Assembly (NCBI GenBank): GCA_016185205.1 | Contig: JACPOA010000064.1 | Coordinates: 1-64,000 of the forward strand | Direction of reading: 5' to 3' | Origin: Hyphomicrobiales bacterium | GTDB lineage: Bacteria; Pseudomonadota; Alphaproteobacteria; Rhizobiales; Xanthobacteraceae | DNA length: 64,000 bases | In this document: positions 44,433 to 52,673 of the stretch, in pieces | Layout: every line of letters starts with the position of its first letter | Position numbering within the stretch: the first letter of the stretch is position 1 | Notes under the pieces: model-generated | The model's input: only the letters and a program-made list of their open reading frames with translations | What the model was told of the DNA's origin: nothing | Databases searched by the model: none | Position numbers and translations under genes: made by a program

Positions 44433-44679
44433 TTTAACATTCGCCGGTTCGGCCGCCGTCGTGCGGTGCCTGAATGTTCAGGTCCCAAGTCCTAACACCA
44501 CAAATGCGGATTGCGTTCCCGCGATGCAGTACGGAGTTGGCCGGGAGGGTTTTGGCTCTCGGGCGAAAGCGATGAAACGGCGGCGAAATCCGCGCTGCCA
44601 TGGAACTCGGATGCGACGAACACCGTTGTGGGTTGAGCCTTGGTTTACTCGGCAACAAAAAATTGCTCGATCGTAGCGA

Positions 44680-46077
44680 ATGGAGGCCGGCTTGCTCGAT
44701 TCGACCGCGGTGCTCAATCCGCCGGCGCCCACGCCGCGGCTGAAGCCTCTAGGTCCGGTGGCCCTGCTGCGTGTGCTCACGAGCAATCCGCTCGAAGCCT
44801 GGACCAAGGCTCATTTCGAAGATCCGATCGTGATGGGCGGATTGTCGGTCGGACGGGTCGCGGTGCTGAGCGATCCGGCGGCGATCCGCCGCGTGCTGCT
44901 TGAGAACTGCAGCAACTATCAAAAAGACTGGCTGCAGCGCCGCGTCCTGTCGGCGGGGTTGACCAATGGGTTGCTGACGGCCGAGGGCAATCAATGGCGG
45001 ACGCAGCGTCGCGCATTGGCGCCGTTGTTCGCGCGCAAGACCGTGATGAATTTTTCGGCGGCCATGATCGACGCGGCCCATGCGTTGGTCGAGCGGCTCA
45101 GCCTGCACGAAGGTCGGATCGTTGACTTGGCCGTGCAGATGACAAGCGTCACGCTTGACGTGCTGGAGCGGACCATCTTTTCCGACGGATTTGGCCGGGA
45201 TCCCGAGGACATTCGTCTGGCGATGAAAGCCTATTTCGAGGAGATCGGGCGGATCGATCCGTTTGACGTGCTGGGTGTGCCAAGTCTCATCCCGCGCCCC
45301 CGCCGTCGGCGGCTCCGCCCGATGCTCGATCTGTTCAAAGATACGATCGAGACGATCATATCGACGCGCCGGCGGCGCATCGCCAACGACCCGGACGGTG
45401 TGCCGCGCGACATTCTCACGCTGTTGCTCGAAGCCAAGGACCCGGAAACCGGCCAGGTGTTGAGCGAAGTCGAGATCAAGGCGAATATCCTGACCTTCAT
45501 CGCCGCCGGCCACGAGACCACCGCCAACTGCATTACCTGGTCGCTTTTTCTGCTGTCGCAATCGCCGTTATGGCGCGAGCAGATTCAAGCGGAGGCCGAC
45601 CGCGAGCTCACTGGCGACATCGGCGACATCGACGGCATCGCTGAGCGTCTGGTCGAAACCCGCGCCGTGATCGATGAAGCAAATCGGCTATATCCACCCA
45701 TAACCGCGATCAGCCGTGTCGCTTTGGGCCCTGACGAATTGGCGGGCCAAAGCATCAAGCGCGGCACCATGGTCGTCATCGCGCCCTATGTGTTGCACCG
45801 TCACCGCGCGCTCTGGAACAAGCCTGACAGTTTTAATCCCAACCGCTTCCTCGATGGCGCCCGCGAGACGATCGACCGCTTCGCCTATCTTCCGTTCGGG
45901 GTCGGACCACGGATTTGCATTGGCGCGACGTTTTCCCTGCAGGAAGCAACGATCGTGCTGGCCACGATCATGCGGCATTTCACATTGCATCTGGCTCCGG
46001 GTCATGCCGTCTGGCCGGTGCAAAAGGTAACCCTGCGGCCGCAGGGTGGTCTGCCGATGCTCGTGCGAAAGCGATGA
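44680..46077 (+). CDS. Cytochrome P450
   Basis: A 465-residue soluble P450. The oxygen-activating I-helix is Ala-Gly-His-Glu-Thr-Thr (276-281), the K-helix Glu-x-x-Arg is Glu333-Arg336, and the heme loop Phe-Gly-Val-Gly-Pro-Arg-Ile-Cys-Ile-Gly places the ligand at Cys413. The His before Glu in the I-helix resembles CYP4/CYP102-like fatty-acid or terpenoid hydroxylases. No ferredoxin or reductase gene is adjacent. The gene follows the hopanoid cluster by about 250 bp beyond the DUF2147 gene, so a hopanoid or isoprenoid substrate is possible but unproven. Confidence 0.92.
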   Translation: MEAGLLDSTAVLNPPAPTPRLKPLGPVALLRVLTSNPLEAWTKAHFEDPIVMGGLSVGRVAVLSDPAAIRRVLLENCSNYQKDWLQRRVLSAGLTNGLLTAEGNQWRTQRRALAPLFARKTVMNFSAAMIDAAHALVERLSLHEGRIVDLAVQMTSVTLDVLERTIFSDGFGRDPEDIRLAMKAYFEEIGRIDPFDVLGVPSLIPRPRRRRLRPMLDLFKDTIETIISTRRRRIANDPDGVPRDILTLLLEAKDPETGQVLSEVEIKANILTFIAAGHETTANCITWSLFLLSQSPLWREQIQAEADRELTGDIGDIDGIAERLVETRAVIDEANRLYPPITAISRVALGPDELAGQSIKRGTMVVIAPYVLHRHRALWNKPDSFNPNRFLDGARETIDRFAYLPFGVGPRICIGATFSLQEATIVLATIMRHFTLHLAPGHAVWPVQKVTLRPQGGLPMLVRKR

Positions 46078-46149
46078 ACCAGTCACGTTAACGAGAGGAC
46101 GCCCGTGTTGCTCCCCATTTGAACATGGTTTTTAGCGGATTGATTCGCC

Positions 46150-46818
46150 ATGCTGACAAAATTGAACCCGGTCGAAACGGATTCATTGATACGCGATACC
46201 GAGATGATGCGGCGCTGTATCCGGCTTTCGGCAATCGCAGCGGAGCAGGGAGAATTTCCATTCGCCGCGCTCATTTGCGAGGGCGATTGCGTGGTGGTCG
46301 AAACCACCAATCTGGTCGTGCAGCGCGGGGATGTGACGCGGCATGCGGAGCTGGTTGCCGTTTCCGAAGCCCAGAAAATTCTCGGGCGGAAAGACCTGTC
46401 GACATGCACGTTGTATTCGAATGTCGAACCATGCGCGATGTGTTCTTTTCCCGTTCGCGAAACACGAATTGGTCGCGTCATTTATGCCATCAGCTCGCCG
46501 ATCATGGGCGGGTACTCAAGATGGAACGTGCTGCGGGATACCGAAATCGCTGATGTCATGCCGGAGGCGTTCGGCCCTGTCCCGGAAGTCATCGCCGGCC
46601 TGTGCCGGGATGAGGCCGAGCAAGTCTGGCGGGCCTGGAATCCGGTCGTCTGGGCGGTCATCAAGCATCGTGGCTACTTAGGGCACGCAACCGTGGCCAC
46701 CCCCGAGCATCTGCAGGCCATCGCGCCGCGCACCAGTCATCTGCGCAAGCTATTGACGACGCTGTACAAACGCGGTTGGGAGTGGGTTGCCGCGGCGAAG
46801 CGGCATTCCGGTCACTGA
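46150..46818 (+). CDS. Nucleoside/nucleobase deaminase (CDA fold), extended C-terminus
   Basis: A 222-residue zinc deaminase. The zinc and catalytic residues are His65-Ala-Glu67 and Pro-Cys95-Ala-Met-Cys98. Members include guanine deaminase, tRNA adenosine deaminase and cytosine deaminase. About 70 extra C-terminal residues beyond the core are unusual and have no recognised motif. No strong ribosome-binding site is visible before the ATG. The substrate cannot be assigned. It is codirectional with the P450 and its stop overlaps the opposing small gene by 7 bp. Confidence 0.85.
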   Translation: MLTKLNPVETDSLIRDTEMMRRCIRLSAIAAEQGEFPFAALICEGDCVVVETTNLVVQRGDVTRHAELVAVSEAQKILGRKDLSTCTLYSNVEPCAMCSFPVRETRIGRVIYAISSPIMGGYSRWNVLRDTEIADVMPEAFGPVPEVIAGLCRDEAEQVWRAWNPVVWAVIKHRGYLGHATVATPEHLQAIAPRTSHLRKLLTTLYKRGWEWVAAAKRHSGH

Positions 46819-47075
46819 CCGTGGTCTTCGAGAACCTGCCGACATGCCTTCCGCAGGCGCTCGCGGTGTTCCTGTAGGCATGCGAGCACGCGAAACGCGT
46901 CGGGAATGGCATCGCTGCAGAATTTTTTCGAATCCGGTGCGCAGGCCGCCTGTTCCTCCGGCGTGCCTTTGAAGTCAAAAGGGCCCTTCGGCGGAGTTGG
47001 CTGGTCTTCGGCCGCCAGGGCCGTCCCGCTCAGGACCAAAATGACTGCCAGTACGGGGCAAAAATTGGACCGCAT
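46812..47075 (-). CDS. Small exported Cys-rich repeat protein
   Basis: An 87-residue protein with a signal peptide (about 1-21, cleavage after Ala-Leu-Ala) and a single domain with four cysteines in the order Cys-x7-Cys-x12-Cys-x11-Cys. The pattern, with Cys-Leu-Gln-Glu-His before the last turn, matches the cysteine-rich repeat known from the Golgi CFR-type domain. Disulfides in the periplasm are likely. I start at Met-Arg-Ser-Asn (47075); an in-frame ATG 47129 is possible. Function unknown. Confidence 0.7.
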   Translation of the reverse strand: MRSNFCPVLAVILVLSGTALAAEDQPTPPKGPFDFKGTPEEQAACAPDSKKFCSDAIPDAFRVLACLQEHRERLRKACRQVLEDHGQ

Positions 47076-47233
47076 CTTCTGTCCTTTTCTGTCCTTCGCG
47101 TCGGTCAGTGCTCCAATGATAAGTGCCATGACCTCGTCCACGTTCCATGGCGGGAACAACTGAGTGCCGAGGCTGTTATATCGGCGGCTCGGTGTCGCAT
47201 GCGATGATCCGGCCAAGGCCTTTGAGCAGGTTC

Positions 47234-47755
47234 ATGTTTATGCGACTGGTGTCTGCAACCAACACGATGACGATTGCGGGCCTTGCTCTTACTCTTGCGC
47301 TTTGGCCGTCAGCTTATGGCGGGGCGCACGCGCAGGGTTCCGCGCCATTCCAAAAATTGGCGGGCCAATGGTCCGGGAACGGAACCATCGATCTATCTAA
47401 CGGCGCGCATGAGCCAATCCGGTGCCGGGCGGCCTATGACGTACTGGAGCAGCAGAACAGTCTTCAGCTCAATATTCGATGCGCCGGCGCAAGTTACAAT
47501 TTCGATCTTCGTGCCAGCGCCAAACACGCTGCCGGCGCCATCAGCGGCTCATGGAGCGAATCGACGCGCGACGTTGCCGGAACGATTTCCGGCAAAGCTG
47601 ACGGCGACCGTTTCGCGGTTCTGGCCAAGGGGCCATCGTTCTCGGCCAATTTGACGTTGACCACGCGCGGCGATCGGCAGTCGGTGGTCATCCAGTCGCA
47701 GGAAGCGCAAACCGCCGTGAAGCGCGCATCGATCTCGCTGCAGCGCGCCAACTAG
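47234..47755 (+). CDS. Exported hypothetical protein
   Basis: A 173-residue protein with an N-terminal hydrophobic segment (signal peptide to about Ala-His-Ala-Gln) and a beta-rich domain containing Leu-Ala-Gly-Gln-Trp-Ser-Gly-Asn-Gly-Thr-Ile, like a lipocalin or calycin barrel start. Two Cys (Ile-Arg-Cys-Arg and Ile-Arg-Cys-Ala) could pair. I recognise no named family. Starts at 47204, 47234, 47240 or 47267 are all possible; 47234 has AGCAGG just upstream. It stands alone between two opposing transcription units. Confidence 0.6.
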   Translation: MFMRLVSATNTMTIAGLALTLALWPSAYGGAHAQGSAPFQKLAGQWSGNGTIDLSNGAHEPIRCRAAYDVLEQQNSLQLNIRCAGASYNFDLRASAKHAAGAISGSWSESTRDVAGTISGKADGDRFAVLAKGPSFSANLTLTTRGDRQSVVIQSQEAQTAVKRASISLQRAN

Positions 47756-47842
47756 CGTCAGCGGCTTGCTGGACAAAGTGGCACTTAGCGGACAAATCAG
47801 TGATGCGGTGGGATTGACTACGAGGATATTCGGGATCGAGCC

Positions 47843-47959
47843 GCGCCCGGAGCCATCGACTACGTTGCTGAACAGGAAGGCGCGGCGATCGTCCTCGCGT
47901 AAGCCCCCCTGAAACTGCCAGCGCACCAGCGGATGCAGCCCGTACAACAACTGCTTGGC
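47843..47959 (-). pseudogene. Remnant resembling a UbiD-type decarboxylase
   Basis: The minus strand encodes a short segment with His-Pro-Leu-Val-Arg-Trp-Gln-Phe-Gln-Gly-Gly and Arg-Arg-Ala-Phe-Leu-Phe-Ser-Asn-Val-Val-Asp. As I remember, this is similar to the N-terminal region of UbiD-family decarboxylases. The homology stops abruptly around 47843 and no further domain follows. The fragment starts right at the livF stop and has the same direction, as if a decarboxylase gene once followed this Liv operon. The match is from memory and weak. Confidence 0.4.
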
Positions 47960-47961
47960 GG

Positions 47962-48660
47962 TCAAACCTGTAGGAAGCGCTGGCGCACGCTCGGGTCGGC
48001 GGCAAGGTCCGCCGAACTGCCGGTCCACGCCACTTCGCCCTTTTCCAGCACGACATGGCGGTCGGCGAGTTTGACCAGCGCGTCGAGATGCTTGTCGACC
48101 AGCAGGATCGACTGGCCTTCGGCCTTGAGACGAGCCAGACACGCCCAAATCTCCGCGCGCAGGAGCGGCGCCAGGCCTTCGGTCGCCTCGTCGAGGATCA
48201 AGAGGCTCGGGTTTGTCATGAGCGCGCGGCCGATCGCCAGCATCTGCTGCTCGCCACCGGAGAGTTCGTCGCCCAGGTGACCGCGGCGCTCGGCCAGTTT
48301 CGGGAAAAACGCATAGACGCGCTCGAGCGTCCAGCGCGGGGCACCGAAGCGCGCTGCCGAGGTGGCGATCAAATTCTCCTCGACCGTCAGCGTCGCGAAG
48401 ACCTCGCGGCCTTCCGGCACGAGCCCAAGCCCGGCTTGCGCGATGCGGTAGGGCGGCAAGCCGAGTAGCGGGCAGCCGTCGAACGTCGCTGTGCCGCCGG
48501 TCGCCGGCAGCAATCCCATCAGCGTACGGATGGTCGTGGTCTTGCCCATGCCGTTGCGGCCGAGCAGCGTGACGACCTCGCCGGCCTGAATCGAGAAACT
48601 CACGCCGAACAGTACCGGCGAGGGTCCATAGGCCGCCTGCAATCGGTCGACCACCAGCAT
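47962..48660 (-). CDS. ABC transporter ATP-binding protein, LivF type (Liv operon 3)
   Basis: A 232-residue ATPase. Walker A is Gly-Arg-Asn-Gly-Met-Gly-Lys-Thr-Thr, the signature is Leu-Ser-Gly-Gly-Glu-Gln, and Walker B is Leu-Leu-Ile-Leu-Asp-Glu-Ala. The switch position is Val-Asp-Lys-His instead of the usual Val-Glu-Gln-Asn, an uncommon pair of changes near the catalytic loop. The start is ATG 48660, five bases after the LivG stop. It is the last intact gene of Liv operon 3. Confidence 0.9.
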   Translation of the reverse strand: MLVVDRLQAAYGPSPVLFGVSFSIQAGEVVTLLGRNGMGKTTTIRTLMGLLPATGGTATFDGCPLLGLPPYRIAQAGLGLVPEGREVFATLTVEENLIATSAARFGAPRWTLERVYAFFPKLAERRGHLGDELSGGEQQMLAIGRALMTNPSLLILDEATEGLAPLLRAEIWACLARLKAEGQSILLVDKHLDALVKLADRHVVLEKGEVAWTGSSADLAADPSVRQRFLQV

Positions 48661-48664
48661 CGCG

Positions 48665-49417
48665 TCACTCCATCTCTTCGCCGAGATAGGCCGCGACCAC
48701 TTGTGGATCGGCACGCACCGCGTCCGGCGTGCCGCTGGTGAGAATCTGGCCGTAGAGCAGGACCGAGATGCGATCGGCGAGCGCGAACACCGCCGTCATG
48801 TCGTGCTCGACCAGCAGAATGGGAAAGCGCCCCTTCAACCGCGACAGCACGGCAATCAGGCGGCGGCTTTCGTCGCGGCCGGCGCCGGCCATCGGCTCGT
48901 CGAGCAGCAGCAGCTTGGGCTGCATGGCCAGAGCGATGGCCAGTTCGAGCGCGCGTTTCTCGCCGTGCGAGAGATGGCCGGCGAGCGCGTCGGCGCGCTT
49001 GGTGAGGCCAACCTCGTCGAGTGCGGCCAGCGCCGGCGCATTGAGCGCCGACTCAGCCGCGGCGCATCCGAAGAAGCGGAAACTCGTGCCGATGCGCGCC
49101 TGCACGGCCAGTGCGACATTCTCGATCGCCGAAAAGCCTGGGAGAATCGAGGTGATCTGGAACGAGCGGGCCAGGCCGAGCGCGGCGCGCTCGGGCACCG
49201 ATAATGCAGTGACATCGCGGCTGGCAAACAGGACTCGGCCGGAATCGGGAGCGACCAGCCCGGAGATTTGATTGATCAGCGTGGTCTTGCCCGCGCCATT
49301 GGGGCCGATGACCGCATGCAGTTCGCCGGCCGCCACCTCGAAGTTCACGTTGCGGGTGACGGCAAGGCCGCCGAAATTCTTGTTCAGTCCTTCGAGCTGC
49401 AACACGGGCGCGGTCAT
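48665..49417 (-). CDS. ABC transporter ATP-binding protein, LivG type (Liv operon 3)
   Basis: A 250-residue ATPase. Walker A is Gly-Pro-Asn-Gly-Ala-Gly-Lys-Thr-Thr, the signature is Leu-Ser-His-Gly-Glu-Lys, Walker B is Leu-Leu-Leu-Leu-Asp-Glu-Pro-Met-Ala-Gly, and the switch is Val-Glu-His-Asp-Met. The start at 49417 overlaps the LivM stop by 4 bp (ATGA). The frame is open much further upstream only as chance coding inside livM. Confidence 0.92.
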   Translation of the reverse strand: MTAPVLQLEGLNKNFGGLAVTRNVNFEVAAGELHAVIGPNGAGKTTLINQISGLVAPDSGRVLFASRDVTALSVPERAALGLARSFQITSILPGFSAIENVALAVQARIGTSFRFFGCAAAESALNAPALAALDEVGLTKRADALAGHLSHGEKRALELAIALAMQPKLLLLDEPMAGAGRDESRRLIAVLSRLKGRFPILLVEHDMTAVFALADRISVLLYGQILTSGTPDAVRADPQVVAAYLGEEME

Positions 49418-50370
49418 GGCTGCGGCTCCGCGTGCTGCTTTCGCCACCACGCCGCCACTTGTCCCGCCAGACCGAGCAGGCCGCCGCGCGCCAGCAGCAC
49501 GACCAGCACGAGCAGGGGGCCGAAGATCATTTTCCAATTCTCGGTCAGGCCGGACAGATATTCGCCCAGCAGCGAGTAGGCCAAGGTGCCGATGATGGCG
49601 CCGTGCAGCGTGCCGAGGCCGCCCAGAATGATCATGATGATCAACTCGCCCGAGCGCTGCCACGACATGTAGGCCGGACTGACGAAATCGGTGGCATTGG
49701 CGAGCAGGAAGCCGGCCAGCCCGCCGAGTGCGCCGGAGATGGCGTAGGCGGCCAGCTGATAGCGGTAGATATCGAAGCCGAGCGTGGCCATGCGGGTCGC
49801 ATTCTCGCGCGCGCCGCGGAACACGCGGCCAAAGCGCGAGACCACCAGCGAACGGCAAAGACAATAACAACCGATCAGGCAGGCGAGCACGATGTAGTAG
49901 AACAGCCGTTCGTTTTTGAATGGCGACAGGCCAAACAGCGTGCTGCGCGCGTGCATGGTGAGGCCGTCATCTCCGCCATAGGGCGCCAGCGAACTCGCCA
50001 GGAAGAACGCCATCTGTCCGAACGCCAGCGTGATCATGATGAAATAGACGCCGCGCGTGCGCAGGCAGATCGTGCCGGTCAGATAGGCGAACGCGGTCGC
50101 CGCGATGAGCGCGACCGGTAGCGAGATCAACGCCTCGTTGATGCCGTGGCTGGCGAGGATGGCGACCGCATAGGCGCCGATGCCAATGAAGGCGGCATGG
50201 CCGAAGGAGACGAGCGCGCCATAGCCGACCAGCAGATCGAGACCGAGCGCGGCGATGGAAAAGATCATCACCCGCATGAACAGGTCGAGCAGATAGGTTT
50301 CCGTTCCGAAGGCCGCGGCCGCGGGCAGCAACGCGAATCCGAGGAAGATTGCGGTCGGCAGCCGCGTCAT
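49414..50370 (-). CDS. Branched-chain amino acid ABC transporter permease, LivM type (Liv operon 3)
   Basis: A 318-residue permease with about nine hydrophobic helices. The LivM motif is Gly-Tyr-Gly-Ala-Leu-Val-Ser-Phe-Gly-His-Ala-Ala-Phe-Ile-Gly-Ile-Gly. The coupling loop Gly-Gly-Leu-Gly-Thr-Leu-His-Gly-Ala lies near the C-terminus. It starts one base after the LivH stop codon ends, consistent with coupled translation. Confidence 0.92.
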   Translation of the reverse strand: MTRLPTAIFLGFALLPAAAAFGTETYLLDLFMRVMIFSIAALGLDLLVGYGALVSFGHAAFIGIGAYAVAILASHGINEALISLPVALIAATAFAYLTGTICLRTRGVYFIMITLAFGQMAFFLASSLAPYGGDDGLTMHARSTLFGLSPFKNERLFYYIVLACLIGCYCLCRSLVVSRFGRVFRGARENATRMATLGFDIYRYQLAAYAISGALGGLAGFLLANATDFVSPAYMSWQRSGELIIMIILGGLGTLHGAIIGTLAYSLLGEYLSGLTENWKMIFGPLLVLVVLLARGGLLGLAGQVAAWWRKQHAEPQP

Positions 50371-50371
50371 C

Positions 50372-51295
50372 TCACCGCCCCTTGGGCGGAAACAGGCCCG
50401 TCGGTCGGAAATAGAGCACCAGCGCCATCATCAGGTAGATCAGCATCGACGCGATCGCCGGTCCGACCGTGCGCGCCGGCGAGGGGGCCATGACCAGACG
50501 CAGGATATCGACCGAGAATGAGCGACCGAGCGTGTCGGCCAGCCCGATCAGCAGCGCGGCGATGAAGGCGCCGCGGATCGATCCGATGCCGCCGATCACG
50601 ATTACGACGAAGGCGAGAATGAGAATAGTGTCGCCCATGCCGGGTTCGACCGACAGGATCGGCGCGATCATGATGCCGGCAAAGCCCGCCAGCATGGTGC
50701 CGAATCCGAACACGATCATGAACAACCGGCGGATATCGACGCCGAGCGCCGAGACCATCGGCGCGTTATTGGCGCCGGCGCGCACCAGCATGCCAAGCCG
50801 CGTCCGGCTCACCAGCACATAGAGCAGCAGCGCGATAGCCAGCCCGGACGCGATGATGACAAGGCGCCAGATCGGATAAGTCAGGCCGGGCAGCAGGACG
50901 ATCGAGCCGGAAAAATATTCCGGGATCGGCAGGCTCAAGGGCGCCGCCCCCCATATATATTTCACGGCCTGGTTCAGGAACAGGATGATGCCGAAGGTCG
51001 CGATCACCTGGTCGAGGTGATCGCGCTCGTAGAGATGGCGGAAGACGACAAACTCAAGGAAGAGACCGAACGCGAGCGCGGCGAGCAGCGCGAATACCAG
51101 GGCCAGCAACGAGCTGCCGGTCATGCCGTAGAACATCACCGCGAGATAGGCGCCCAGCATGTACTGGACGCCATGCGCGAGGTTGATGAAATTCATCACC
51201 CCGAATACCAGCGTCAGCCCGGCCGCGATCAGGAACAGCAGCACGCCGAGCTGCAGCCCGTTCAGAATCTGGACGATGAGAAGCGACATCGACAT
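50372..51295 (-). CDS. Branched-chain amino acid ABC transporter permease, LivH type (Liv operon 3)
   Basis: A 307-residue permease. The LivH segment Asn-Phe-Ile-Asn-Leu-Ala-His-Gly-Val-Gln-Tyr-Met-Leu-Gly-Ala is present, with the loop Gly-Gly-Ile-Gly-Ser-Ile-Arg-Gly-Ala. The start codon is immediately downstream of a hairpin whose loop holds AAGG, so the folding state may influence initiation. Confidence 0.92.
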   Translation of the reverse strand: MSMSLLIVQILNGLQLGVLLFLIAAGLTLVFGVMNFINLAHGVQYMLGAYLAVMFYGMTGSSLLALVFALLAALAFGLFLEFVVFRHLYERDHLDQVIATFGIILFLNQAVKYIWGAAPLSLPIPEYFSGSIVLLPGLTYPIWRLVIIASGLAIALLLYVLVSRTRLGMLVRAGANNAPMVSALGVDIRRLFMIVFGFGTMLAGFAGIMIAPILSVEPGMGDTILILAFVVIVIGGIGSIRGAFIAALLIGLADTLGRSFSVDILRLVMAPSPARTVGPAIASMLIYLMMALVLYFRPTGLFPPKGR

Positions 51296-51296
51296 G

Positions 51297-51323
51297 GGCG
51301 GAAAGCCTTAGCGCATTTCCGCC
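51297..51323 (-). other. Intercistronic RNA hairpin, Liv operon 3
   Basis: GGCGGAAA-(11 bases)-TTTCCGCC is a perfect 8-bp stem located in the 40-bp gap between the binding-protein gene and livH, ending directly before the livH ATG. It is placed like the hairpins of Liv operons 1, 2 and 4. Confidence 0.6.
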
Positions 51324-51335
51324 GCCACGCAACGC

Positions 51336-52508
51336 TCACTTCATCGGGCAGTCCTTGGCATGGATATCGGCGTCGTTGCTGAAGACCTTCTTGGCGATTT
51401 CGGTCTGGAACTTGCCGTCGGCGCGCTTGGCGACCTTGACCAGATAGAAGTCCTGGATCGGATAGTGGTTGGTGTTGAACTTGAAGCCGCCGCGCAGCGA
51501 GGTGAAGTTCGCCTTCTGCAACGCGGCCTGCAAAGCCTTCTTGTCGGCGGTCGAGCCTTTGGTCAGCTTGAGGGCGCCGTCGATCAAGAGCGCTGCATCA
51601 TAGGCCTGGAAGGCGTAGGTCGCCGGCACCGCGTTGAATTCCTTTTCATAGCCGGCGACGAATTTCTTGTTCTGCGGCGTGTCGAGGTTGGGCGCCCAGT
51701 TGGCGCCGGCGAAAAAGCCGAGTGCGGCATCCTGCTGCGCCGGCAGCGTCGACTCGTCGACCGTGAAGGCCGACAGGAACACCAGCTTGTCGGCCAAGCC
51801 CGCCTGGCGGAACTGCTTGACGAAGTTGATGCCCATGCCGCCCGGCAGGAACACATAGATGGCGTCGGGTTTGGCGGTGGCGATCTTCGACAGTTCGGCC
51901 GAATAGTCGAGCTGGCCGAGCGGCACGAACACCTCGTCGGCGATCTCGCCCTTGAAGAAACTCTTGAAGCCGGCCAGCGCGTCGCGCCCGGCCTGGTAGT
52001 TGGGGGCGATCAGGAAGACCTTCTTCAGGCCTGCGTCCTGCGCGTATTTGCCGGCCACGCCGAACGCCTGGTCGTTCTGGTACGACGTGACGAAGAAGTT
52101 CGCATTGCACTCCTTGCCGGCGAAATTGGAGGTGCCGGCATTCGGGCTGATCAGGACGATACCGGCGTCGGTCACCGGCTTGAAAATCGCCTGCAGCACG
52201 TTGGAAAAGACCGGGCCGACCACGAAGTCGACCTTGTCGCGCTCGAGCAGCGCCTTGACCTTGGTGACCGCGATGTCGGGCTTGAGTTCGTCGTCCTGCA
52301 CGATGATTTCGACTTCGCGGCCGCCGAGCTTGCCGCCGAGGTCTTTCACCGCCAGCTGGAAGCCGTTGCGCAACTGCTGGCCGAGCACGGCGGGCGGGCC
52401 GGAGAGCGTGGCGATGACGCCGATCTTGAGCTTGTCCTGGGCGTTGACGGTGCTCGTTACCAGCGCCAAGGCCGCGATCGCCGCGAGCGGCGTGAATACT
52501 CGGTACAT
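51336..52508 (-). CDS. Branched-chain amino acid-type ABC transporter substrate-binding protein (Liv operon 3)
   Basis: A 390-residue binding protein. Signal peptide about 1-23 (Val-Asn-Ala then Gln-Asp). The mature part begins Lys-Leu-Lys-Ile-Gly-Val-Ile-Ala-Thr-Leu-Ser-Gly-Pro-Pro-Ala. Cys in Lys-Glu-Cys-Asn-Ala and the last Cys in Lys-Asp-Cys-Pro-Met could pair. A very strong GGGAGGGGG site precedes the ATG and a 26-bp palindrome lies next to it. Family relatives bind aromatic acids or amino acids; the ligand is unassigned. It leads operon 3 and is divergent from trpB2. Confidence 0.9.
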   Translation of the reverse strand: MYRVFTPLAAIAALALVTSTVNAQDKLKIGVIATLSGPPAVLGQQLRNGFQLAVKDLGGKLGGREVEIIVQDDELKPDIAVTKVKALLERDKVDFVVGPVFSNVLQAIFKPVTDAGIVLISPNAGTSNFAGKECNANFFVTSYQNDQAFGVAGKYAQDAGLKKVFLIAPNYQAGRDALAGFKSFFKGEIADEVFVPLGQLDYSAELSKIATAKPDAIYVFLPGGMGINFVKQFRQAGLADKLVFLSAFTVDESTLPAQQDAALGFFAGANWAPNLDTPQNKKFVAGYEKEFNAVPATYAFQAYDAALLIDGALKLTKGSTADKKALQAALQKANFTSLRGGFKFNTNHYPIQDFYLVKVAKRADGKFQTEIAKKVFSNDADIHAKDCPMK

Positions 52509-52517
52509 GTCCCCCTC

Positions 52518-52543
52518 CCAATGAAAACGCGCGTTTTAATTGG
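52518..52543. promoter_or_regulatory. 26-bp palindrome, candidate operator between Liv operon 3 and trpB2
   Basis: CCAATGAAAACGC|GCGTTTTAATTGG is symmetric at 12 of 13 positions, with a perfect 14-bp core AAAACGCGCGTTTT (52524-52537). It begins about 10 bp upstream of the binding-protein start codon and overlaps the edge of its ribosome-binding site. Bound protein would block transcription or translation of operon 3, and it may also affect the divergent trpB2 promoter. No regulator gene lies beside it, so the binding protein is unknown. Confidence 0.7.
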
Positions 52544-52673
52544 TGATGTCATAGCAATCTTGCGCGCGTGCGGCAAACAGCCCGCTGCCGGCCGCTGAGT
52601 TCACAATGCCGGGCTGCTCATGTATGTTGCCGCCCGCTCGTTTTGTGTCGGGGTTAAATCAAGGGAGAGTTGC

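Noticed and set aside
44433-44679. AACATTC ... GAATGTT inverted repeat upstream of the P450 gene as an operator
   Set aside because: The arms are only 7 bp and more than 30 bp apart, which is likely by chance.
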